In this document: piece after piece, positions 1 through 4,813 of the stretch
Layout: each line of letters begins with the position of its first letter
How positions within the stretch are numbered: position 1 is the first letter of the stretch
Position numbers and translations under genes: made by a program
The notes under the pieces: model-generated
What the model saw: only the letters and a program-made list of their open reading frames with translations
Database searches by the model: none
Told to the model about the DNA's origin: nothing
Assembly (NCBI GenBank): GCA_031290955.1
Contig: JAISLJ010000021.1
Span: 1 to 7,095 of the forward strand
Origin: Zoogloeaceae bacterium
GTDB taxonomy: Bacteria; Pseudomonadota; Gammaproteobacteria; Burkholderiales; Rhodocyclaceae
Length of the DNA stretch: 7,095 nucleotides
Direction: 5' to 3'

Positions 1-1381
1 CGAAAGTCTCCAGAAAGGAGCCGCAGCCCGACGAGCAGGCTTCATTCAACAGGATGTTGTCGATTACGCCATCCTTGACCCGCAGGCACTTCATATCTTG
101 CCCGCCGATGTCGAGAATAAAATCGACGCCCGGCAGGAAATGCTCCGCCGCCTTGTAGTGGGCGATGGTCTCCACTTCCGAAAAATCGAGCTTGAACGCC
201 TCGCGGATCAGCGCCTCGCCATAGCCGGTAACGGAGGAAGCGGCGATGCGCGCGCCTTCCGGCAATTTGGCGTAGAGGTCTTCGAGAATGCCGCCCACCA
301 CCTTGATGGGATTGCCCTCGTTGCTGCCGTAATAGGTGTAGAGGAGTTCGTTGTTCTCGCCGATCAGGGCGGCCTTGGTGGTGGTTGAGCCGCCGTCGAT
401 GCCCAGGAAGGCCGCGCCGCGATAATCGGCCAGTTCGGCGCGTTGCACCCTGGCCTGCGCGTGCCGCGTGTAAAAGGCGCTTCTTTCCGCCTCATTCTGG
501 AAGAAGGGGCGCAGGGTGCTCATGTTCTTTTCTGTCGCGGCGGTGAGTTTCCGGAAGGCTTCCAGGATTTCCCGATAGGGCCGCGCCGTCTCGCTCTTGC
601 CGAAGAGCGCCGCGCCGATGGCGACGAAGAGTTCGCTATCCTCGGTCGCCACCTGGTTTTCCGGCTTGATCTCCAGCGTCTCGATGAAGCGCTTCTTCAA
701 TTCCGGCAGGAAGTTGAGCGGCCCGCCGAGAAAGGCGATATTGCCGCGAATCTTGCGCCCGCAGGCAAGGCCGCTGATGGTCTGGTGGGCGACGGCCTGC
801 AACACGGAGAGCGCAATATCCTCCCGCGCCACGCCCTCGTTCAAGAGCGGCTGCACGTCGGTCTTGGCGAAGACGCCGCAACGCGCCGCGATCGGGTAGA
901 GGTTCCTGGCGCGGCTCGCCATGTCGTTCAAGCCCGGCGCGTCGGTTTTCAGGAGGGTGGCCATCTGGTCGATGAAAGCGCCGGTGCCGCCCGCGCAAGA
1001 GCCGTTCATGCGCTGCTCGACGCCGTTGGTGAAGAAAGTGATCTTGGCATCCTCGCCGCCCAGTTCGATGGCGACATCGGTATGCGGCGCGCGCGCCTGG
1101 ATGGCCTCGGCGCAGGCGATGACTTCCTGCACGAAGTCATAGCCCAGGATTTCCGCCATGCTCACGCCGCCGGAGCCGGTGAGCACCACGGAAACCGGAT
1201 CGTCCGGGGCGAGGATGCCCTGTTCGCCCAGCACCGCGAGGCTCTTCGCCGCAGTTTCGCGGACTTCGGAAAAATGGCGGATGTAGGAGCGGGAAAGGAG
1301 TTGCGCCTTTTCATCCAGGACGACGACCTTGACCGTCGTGGAACCGACGTCGATGCCGATACGGCGGATATTTTTCTGCAT
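1..1381 (-). CDS. Large two-domain BcrAD/BadFG (HgdC-type) ATPase, 2-hydroxyacyl-CoA dehydratase activator-like; partial, C-terminus beyond the left edge
   Basis: The frame is open from ATG at 1381 to the left edge (460 residues seen) with no stop. An in-frame TGA lies three codons upstream of the ATG, which fixes the start. Domain 1 (about 6-265) has the ASKHA phosphate loop GIDVGSTTVK (9-18), ELGGEDAKI (106-114), NGSCAGGTGAF (126-136) and RCGVFAKTD (167-175). Cys129 and Cys168 match in context and in 39-residue spacing the two cysteines that hold the [4Fe-4S] cluster between the subunits of HgdC (Cys127/Cys166 there). Domain 2 (from about 324) repeats the pattern: GIDGGSTTTK (327-336), DIGGQDMK (424-431), NEACSSGCGSFLETF (446-460). 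HgdC-type activases use ATP to drive low-potential electron transfer into dehydratases. Tandem activase domains in one chain are typical of uncharacterised proteins of over 1,000 residues with DUF2229 and further C-terminal domains. The substrate is unknown. It is transcribed divergently from the GbsR-type regulator. Confidence 0.9.
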   Translation of the reverse strand, partial: MQKNIRRIGIDVGSTTVKVVVLDEKAQLLSRSYIRHFSEVRETAAKSLAVLGEQGILAPDDPVSVVLTGSGGVSMAEILGYDFVQEVIACAEAIQARAPHTDVAIELGGEDAKITFFTNGVEQRMNGSCAGGTGAFIDQMATLLKTDAPGLNDMASRARNLYPIAARCGVFAKTDVQPLLNEGVAREDIALSVLQAVAHQTISGLACGRKIRGNIAFLGGPLNFLPELKKRFIETLEIKPENQVATEDSELFVAIGAALFGKSETARPYREILEAFRKLTAATEKNMSTLRPFFQNEAERSAFYTRHAQARVQRAELADYRGAAFLGIDGGSTTTKAALIGENNELLYTYYGSNEGNPIKVVGGILEDLYAKLPEGARIAASSVTGYGEALIREAFKLDFSEVETIAHYKAAEHFLPGVDFILDIGGQDMKCLRVKDGVIDNILLNEACSSGCGSFLETF

Positions 1382-1577
1382 GTTGGTCTTTCAGGAAAAA
1401 AACAGCCAAGAAGGGCGGGATCTTGGGGACATCCCGCGAAAGCTGCGATTCTACCGCAAAAGGATCAAGGCTTCGTGCAAGTTTCCTGCGGACTTCCACC
1501 CGCAAGAAGCGTCCCCGCGCCGCCCAGCCCACCTGCCGCCCCATCGCAAACAACCCGACGGAACCAGCGTCCGCGAT

Positions 1578-1606
1578 ACTGTAGCGTATTATTGAACGGT
1601 GTTCAA
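1578..1606 (-). promoter_or_regulatory. Putative sigma70 promoter for the activase gene, overlapped by the palindrome
   Basis: On the minus strand, TTGAAC (1606-1601) and TACAGT (1583-1578) are separated by exactly 17 bp and match the -35 and -10 consensus at four of six positions each. Transcription would begin near 1571, giving a long leader before ATG 1381. The -35 and most of the spacer lie inside the perfect palindrome at 1588-1610, the arrangement expected for a repressor-controlled promoter. This is inferred from sequence only. Confidence 0.5.
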
Positions 1607-1610
1607 TAAT
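1588..1610. promoter_or_regulatory. Perfect palindromic operator candidate (10-bp arms, 3-bp spacer)
   Basis: The left arm ATTATTGAAC (1588-1597) and right arm GTTCAATAAT (1601-1610) are exact reverse complements around GGT. Arm length and compact spacing fit a homodimeric TetR- or MarR-type repressor. It covers the -35 and spacer of the proposed activase promoter. The divergently encoded GbsR-type protein is one candidate ligand; a TetR-type regulator encoded elsewhere is another. A run of six T follows on the plus strand, so a weak rightward terminator is an alternative, but no plus-strand gene ends here. Confidence 0.6.
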
Positions 1611-1743
1611 TTTTTGCCACCCCGCAACCGCCGCCGCTGCCACGGGAATCTCCTGCGGATGGCATTTCCCCCCCGATGTCGCCTTTTCCAGGGAATGATG
1701 GCAATTGGACGAGCCAAGTTCTTGGTATTCAAATTTTTCAGTC

Positions 1744-1771
1744 TTGACAGAAATCCATGAATCCCTATACT
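1744..1771 (+). promoter_or_regulatory. Strong sigma70 promoter of the GbsR-type regulator gene
   Basis: The -35 is a perfect TTGACA (1744-1749) and the -10 is TATACT (1766-1771), with 16 bp between. An A/T-rich stretch (about 1726-1740) lies just upstream, where an UP element would be. With the usual distance from the -10, transcription starts at about 1778-1780, at the A of the ATG. The transcript would therefore have essentially no 5' leader. Confidence 0.75.
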
Positions 1772-1784
1772 CCCTTTTCATGGA
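1754..1784. promoter_or_regulatory. Inverted repeat around the -10 box and start codon; candidate autoregulatory operator
   Basis: TCCATGAA (1754-1761) and TTCATGGA (1777-1784) are exact 8-bp reverse complements separated by 15 bp. Their centres are about 23 bp apart, roughly two turns of the helix, so a dimer could touch both arms on one face of the DNA. The repeat encloses the -10 box, and its right arm contains the start codon, so a bound protein would block RNA polymerase. Binding by the encoded regulator is inference. Confidence 0.45.
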
Positions 1785-2301
1785 ACTCACACCGATCACC
1801 GAGCGATTCATCCTGCACTGGGGCGAGATGGGCGCGCGGTGGGGGGTAAATCGGAGTGTGGCGCAGATTCACGCGCTGCTTTTTCTTGCCGATCAGCCCC
1901 TTGCCGCGGACGAAATCGCGCAAACCCTATCGGTCGCCCGTTCCAACGTCAGCATGAGCCTGAAGGAACTGCTCGCCTGGCGGCTTATCAAGGTCACGCA
2001 CCTGATGGGCGACCGGCGCGACCATTTCGAGACTTCCAGGGATGTCTGGGAACTTTTCAAGCTGATCGTCGAGGGACGTAAACAGCGGGAAGTGGAACCG
2101 ACCCTTGCCGTGCTGAACGAATTCCTGGCCAGCCCCGAACTCGACCAGGAAACCGCAGGCGCGGCGGCGCGCATCCGGGAGACGCGCGAATTCATCCAGA
2201 TCCTCACGACCTGGGCCGACGAAATGTTGCGACAAGACCCGGAAACCCTGATGAAAGTGCTGAAAATGGGCGCGAAAATCCGGGATTTCTTGCGCAAATA
2301 G
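1780..2301 (+). CDS. GbsR/MarR-family winged-helix transcriptional regulator
   Basis: A 173-residue protein resembling the GbsR-type branch of the MarR superfamily. The N-terminal stretch ITERFILHWGEMGARWGVNR (6-25) is a family-like lead helix. The winged helix covers about 27-85: ALLFLADQPLAADEIAQTL, then the recognition helix SVARSNVSMSLKELL (51-65), then the wing with GDRRDHFE (77-84). The C-terminal half (about 88-173) is helical and charged and would form the dimer interface. The start is set at ATG 1780 because family similarity begins there; an upstream TTG (1705) would need translation through the promoter. No Shine-Dalgarno sequence precedes the ATG, consistent with a leaderless mRNA. 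GbsR-type proteins sense small ligands such as choline in Bacillus; the ligand here is unknown. Its divergent position suggests control of the activase gene, itself, or both. Confidence 0.85.
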   Translation: MELTPITERFILHWGEMGARWGVNRSVAQIHALLFLADQPLAADEIAQTLSVARSNVSMSLKELLAWRLIKVTHLMGDRRDHFETSRDVWELFKLIVEGRKQREVEPTLAVLNEFLASPELDQETAGAAARIRETREFIQILTTWADEMLRQDPETLMKVLKMGAKIRDFLRK

Positions 2302-2416
2302 AAAAAGAAAAATGGGAAACCTTGTCGCATTCCAGACGATTCGATCCTGGCGGATGGAGGAAGAGTTGCGACACTCCAGTCATGACACAAGATCATCATC
2401 AGGCGGAATGCGACGC
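2302..2416. other. Convergent intergenic region
   Basis: This gap lies between the stop codons of the rightward regulator and the leftward FlhB-like gene. No open frame here is convincing. It contains a long imperfect inverted repeat (listed separately) and an A-rich run just after the regulator stop, which reads as T-rich on the minus strand. Confidence 0.7.
2305..2414 (-). terminator. Long imperfect stem-loop with T-rich tail; probable end of the flagellar operon
   Basis: GGAATGCGAC (2405-2414) and GTCGCATTCC (2324-2333) pair perfectly over 10 bp. Partial complementarity continues inward over roughly 14 more bases, including GATC at 2343-2346 and 2391-2394. On the minus strand the closing arm is followed after four bases by a T-rich stretch (2319-2303). 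A smaller hairpin, GAGT-TGCGAC-ACTC, sits inside the loop. The loop is long for an intrinsic terminator, so termination is only a probable role. Confidence 0.4.
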
Positions 2417-2791
2417 CTACCCTCCCTCTCCGTGCTCCAAACGATAGAGCCAGGCGAGGAGTTCGGCGACGGCGAGGTAGAGTTGGCTGGGGATGTGTTC
2501 GTCCAGATCCACTTGCATCAGGAGCGTGAGGAGTTCCGGCGATTCGTGCACATACACGCCGTGCTCCCGCGCCTTCTCGATGATTTCCTCGGCGAGCAGG
2601 CCCCGGCCCTTGGCGACTACGCGCGGCGCGGCGTCGGTTTGGCGGTAGGCGAGCGCCACGGCCTCGCGGCGCTCCGGCGGCCCCTCATGCTCCGCGCCCT
2701 GCCCCGCCTTTTGCCCTGAAGCGCGCGCAGGCGCGCCCTGCCCCGGATCACGCGCCGGGCCTTGCGATGGGACGTCAGGCGGCGGGTTCAT
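2417..2791 (-). CDS. flhX: Orphan FlhB C-terminal domain protein (FlhX/EscU-YscU-HrcU switch family)
   Basis: A 124-residue protein. The first 42 residues are a Pro/Gly/Ala/Gln-rich tail. Residues 43-118 match the cytoplasmic C-terminal part of FlhB: AVALAYR (44-50), then PRVVAKGRGLLAEEI (56-70), REHGVYVHESP (75-85) and IPSQLYLAVAELLAWLYRL (100-118). It lacks the four transmembrane helices of FlhB. At the position of the self-cleaving NPTH motif it has PERR, so it resembles the fragment made by FlhB cleavage. Orphan proteins of this kind are known (FlhX, HP1575 in Helicobacter), where one can stand in for the FlhB C-terminal fragment in the export switch. ATG 2791 overlaps the fliK stop by 17 bp and has only a weak ribosome site, suggesting translational coupling. 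An upstream TTG (2818) is possible. Pairing with fliK implies a role in switching export from hook to filament substrates. Confidence 0.85.
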   Translation of the reverse strand: MNPPPDVPSQGPARDPGQGAPARASGQKAGQGAEHEGPPERREAVALAYRQTDAAPRVVAKGRGLLAEEIIEKAREHGVYVHESPELLTLLMQVDLDEHIPSQLYLAVAELLAWLYRLEHGEGG

Positions 2792-4070
2792 CGGCCCCGG
2801 CCGGACGCGCAATGGCAAACGACTTGAGCTTCAGCCCTGCCGTCTCGAATTGCTGTTGCAGGAGGGCGTTGGCGGCGAACAGCGTCTGGCGCGTCGTCTC
2901 GTTTTCCGTCTTCAGGGTGATCTCGATCTCCCGTCCGCCGGAAAGGCGCAGGGTCGCGCCCACGCCGCCCAGGCGCGGCAAGGTGAGAGAAAGGCGCGTC
3001 GTCCAGTTCGCCGCCGTGTTTTCCTCCTGTTCCCGCTTGCCGCCGTCCTCATCGACGATCTCCCATTCCAGCGTTTGCCCCGGCCAGATTTGTCCCTGCC
3101 AGACGTAGCTGTGGGTCGCCAACGCCTCCAGTTGCTGGCGCACGAGGCCGGTGAGTTCGTTTGCCACGACCCGCCCCATGCCAACGCGCACCGCCTCTTC
3201 TCCGATGCGCGCCGCGCCTTCCCCGGTCGCGCCGCCGCGGATGGCCTGCTGTGCCGCGACTTCTGCCGCGCCCGTTCGTCCCGCCTGCGCGGCGCTTGCG
3301 GAAGCCTGCGCCGCCGTTGCTTGTGGTGTCTGTGGTGTTGCGGATGCCTGCGCCGTCTGCACGTTCGGGGAGGATGCGCTTGCCTGGGCGGATTGAGCCG
3401 TCTGGCCTGCCTGCCCTGCCGGGGATTGCGCCTGCGCCGTGGCGCTTTGCCCGCCAATCTGCCCGCCCGCTTGCGCGATGTGCGCGGCGGGCGACAATCT
3501 GCCCTGCGGCTCCTGGAGCAAATCTGCGAGCGCCGTTTTGCCCTGCGCCCATTGCGCCTGATGCGCTTCGTAGAACATGCCGCTCCTTGCCAGCGCCATG
3601 CGCAGGGCGGGCGCGAGGTCGGCGGCGTTTTGCGGAAAGCGGTTCACCACTGGCTGGGCGTTGTTCAGGGGCGCTGGATCGGGGCGCTTGCCGCCTTCTT
3701 TATCGATGTCCGCGAGGAGTTCGGCGATCAGTTGTCCCGTGACCGTGAGCCGCGTGGCGACCGAGGCGTTCTGCGCTGCCGCCGCCGTTTCCTTGCGGGT
3801 GGCGATGGCGAAGGCGAGCTTGCCATCCGTATCCACCACCTCCAGTTCCAGCGCGTCGCCCGGCTTGGCGGCGAAGGGCAACGCCAGCGTGATTTCCCGC
3901 TGCTGGGCAATCATGGCGCGATAGGTGCCGTTCGGGAGCAGGGCCTGGATCATCGCCATGACTCGCTGCCCCGGCACGAAATCGCTCAGGGCATCGGCAA
4001 TCTTCTGCGCGGGCTGCGTCGTGAGGTCGCTTGCCAGCCGGACACGGGAAGCAACATCCGCAGGAATCAT
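2775..4070 (-). CDS. fliK: Flagellar hook-length control protein FliK-like
   Basis: A 431-residue protein, about the usual FliK length. The C-terminal part (about 355-420) fits the Flg_hook domain: TTRLSLTLPRLGGVGATLRL, EIEITLKTEN, then ALLQQQFETAGLKLKSFAI. This domain contacts FlhB and changes export specificity once the hook is long enough. The middle (about 199-268) is an Ala/Gln/Ser/Thr linker with many TAQ, SAQ and QAS steps, probably disordered. The N-terminal 190 residues are ordered-looking and include ALPFAAKPGDALELEVVDTDGKL (positions 64-86). It begins 16 bp after fliT. A TGA lies three codons upstream of ATG 4070; AGGA is only 2 nt from the ATG and a better GAAGGA is 12 nt away, so initiation may depend on coupling. 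It overlaps the FlhB-like gene. A second FliK elsewhere cannot be excluded. Confidence 0.85.
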   Translation of the reverse strand: MIPADVASRVRLASDLTTQPAQKIADALSDFVPGQRVMAMIQALLPNGTYRAMIAQQREITLALPFAAKPGDALELEVVDTDGKLAFAIATRKETAAAAQNASVATRLTVTGQLIAELLADIDKEGGKRPDPAPLNNAQPVVNRFPQNAADLAPALRMALARSGMFYEAHQAQWAQGKTALADLLQEPQGRLSPAAHIAQAGGQIGGQSATAQAQSPAGQAGQTAQSAQASASSPNVQTAQASATPQTPQATAAQASASAAQAGRTGAAEVAAQQAIRGGATGEGAARIGEEAVRVGMGRVVANELTGLVRQQLEALATHSYVWQGQIWPGQTLEWEIVDEDGGKREQEENTAANWTTRLSLTLPRLGGVGATLRLSGGREIEITLKTENETTRQTLFAANALLQQQFETAGLKLKSFAIARPAGADEPAA

Positions 4071-4086
4071 TTCCTGGAATCATCCT

Positions 4087-4383
4087 TCATAAAACCGCCG
4101 CCCTCCGCAAATCATCGCCGTCCGCAGGACCGAAGGCCCGCAGCAGCCGCCCGATGTCCGCATGCAGGGGCGCGGCCTTTTCCGTGATGGCGGCAATTTC
4201 CGCAAGGCAAGCCTCGATGAGCGCCTGATCCTGCGTTGTTGCGGCGGGGAAATCCTTCGCCTCGACCTGGGCGGCAATCCGTGTGGCAATCTGGGCCGCC
4301 GCTTCCCAATTCCCCGCGTCGGAGCAGCCTTTCAACTGGACAAGCATTTCCCGGAGCAAGGCGTAGGGCGCACGGATGCTCAT
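4087..4383 (-). CDS. fliT: FliT-like flagellar export chaperone
   Basis: A 98-residue, mostly helical protein with no transmembrane segment. FliT proteins are short, helical and poorly conserved, so identity rests mainly on position directly after fliS and on size (FliT is usually about 100-120 residues). In enterics FliT escorts the cap protein FliD to the export gate and, when free, inhibits FlhDC; only the chaperone role can be assumed here. Its ATG overlaps the fliS stop in an ATGA arrangement (4383-4380), a classic sign of coupled translation. AGGAAG lies 7 nt before the ATG, inside the end of fliS. Confidence 0.72.
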   Translation of the reverse strand: MSIRAPYALLREMLVQLKGCSDAGNWEAAAQIATRIAAQVEAKDFPAATTQDQALIEACLAEIAAITEKAAPLHADIGRLLRAFGPADGDDLRRAAVL

Positions 4384-4793
4384 GGCCGTTCTTCCTGCTG
4401 CTTTTCCGGATCAATGGCCTTCCACGCCTCGTGGATTTCCCCCAGCAAGGAGAGCACCTCGCTCATGGTCGCCACGTCATTCTTCATGTTGGCCCAGAGC
4501 AGGCGGGAGACCATGTAGTCATAGAGCGCCGCCAGCCGTTCGGCCAGGTCGCCGCCCCGCGTCTTGTCGAGGCTTACCTTGAGACCGTTGTTGATGATGT
4601 CGATGGCCTTGGAGATATACGTGCTCCGCTCGGCGATGTTGCCGTTCGTGGCATGCAGCCGGGCGACGGAAATGGCGGTTTCCGCGCCCTCGAAGAGCAG
4701 GATGATGAGCCGGTGCGGGCTGGCCGAGTGGACATCCGATTCGCGGCTGAGTTCCGCATAGGCGTTGGCGGGGGAATTTCGCGTGCCGAACAT
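4380..4793 (-). CDS. fliS: Flagellin export chaperone FliS
   Basis: A 137-residue protein with strong FliS hallmarks: ASPHRLIILLFEGA (24-37), SKAIDIINNGLKVSLD (61-76), GGDLAERLAALYDYM (80-94) and a final amphipathic helix ending EIHEAWKAID. FliS is a four-helix cytoplasmic chaperone that wraps the C-terminal helices of flagellin, preventing premature polymerisation and delivering flagellin to FlhA. The matching partner, the flagellin C-terminus, is encoded at the right end of the window. It starts 20 bp after fliD, with ACAGGAAGGA placed 6 nt before the ATG. Its stop overlaps the fliT start. Confidence 0.95.
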   Translation of the reverse strand: MFGTRNSPANAYAELSRESDVHSASPHRLIILLFEGAETAISVARLHATNGNIAERSTYISKAIDIINNGLKVSLDKTRGGDLAERLAALYDYMVSRLLWANMKNDVATMSEVLSLLGEIHEAWKAIDPEKQQEERP

Positions 4794-4799
4794 GGGGAT

Positions 4800-4809
4800 T
4801 CCTTCCTGT
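4800..4809 (-). promoter_or_regulatory. fliS ribosome-binding site sharing the ACAGGAAGGA module
   Basis: On the minus strand this reads ACAGGAAGGA, 6 nt before the fliS ATG. The same module, differing by one inserted A or a trailing G, precedes flaG and fliD. It sets the start of fliS. Confidence 0.7.
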
Positions 4810-4813
4810 CTTC

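Larger units (their letters stand above)
1382..1779. other. Divergent intergenic control region between the activase gene and the GbsR-type regulator
   Basis: About 400 bases with no convincing gene. Weak open frames cross it on both strands but show no recognisable protein. The stretch 1588-1780 is visibly richer in A and T than the flanking genes and holds the palindrome, both promoters and the start-codon inverted repeat listed separately. The activase mRNA would have a leader of about 190 nt (1382-1571) if it starts at the promoter under the palindrome. A second possible -10 (TAGAAT on the minus strand, 1448-1453) lies nearer the gene but lacks a good -35. A small repeat, CCAAG-TT-CTTGG (1714-1725), sits upstream of the right-hand promoter and has no clear role. 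Confidence 0.75.

Noticed and set aside
443..1609. Long plus-strand open frame (388 codons) opposite the activase gene
   Set aside because: It lies antisense to a clearly conserved protein and has no recognisable domain. Its end falls in the palindrome. It is a by-product of the high GC content.
1588..1617. Palindrome plus T run as an intrinsic terminator on the plus strand
   Set aside because: The stem is AT-rich and weak, and no rightward gene ends upstream. The overlap with a minus-strand promoter fits an operator better.
1705..1779. TTG start at 1705 adding 25 residues to the regulator
   Set aside because: The extension would be encoded by the -35 and -10 boxes of a near-consensus promoter, and the family-like sequence begins only at ATG 1780.
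1311..1811. Minus-strand open frame of 166 codons across the divergent intergenic region
   Set aside because: It overlaps both promoters, the palindrome and the starts of two well-supported genes in another frame, and has no recognisable protein features.
1893..2399. Minus-strand open frame (168 codons) opposite the regulator gene
   Set aside because: Ser/Arg-rich shadow of the GbsR-type gene, with no supporting motif or ribosome site.
2792..2818. TTG start at 2818 for the FlhB-like gene
   Set aside because: It lengthens the overlap with fliK to 44 bp and adds nine residues without family similarity; ATG 2791 is simpler, though TTG cannot be excluded.
2850..4187. Long plus-strand open frame (445 codons) opposite fliK and fliT
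   Set aside because: The translation is Arg/Leu/Ala-rich with no family resemblance, while the minus strand encodes FliK and FliT in the expected operon order.
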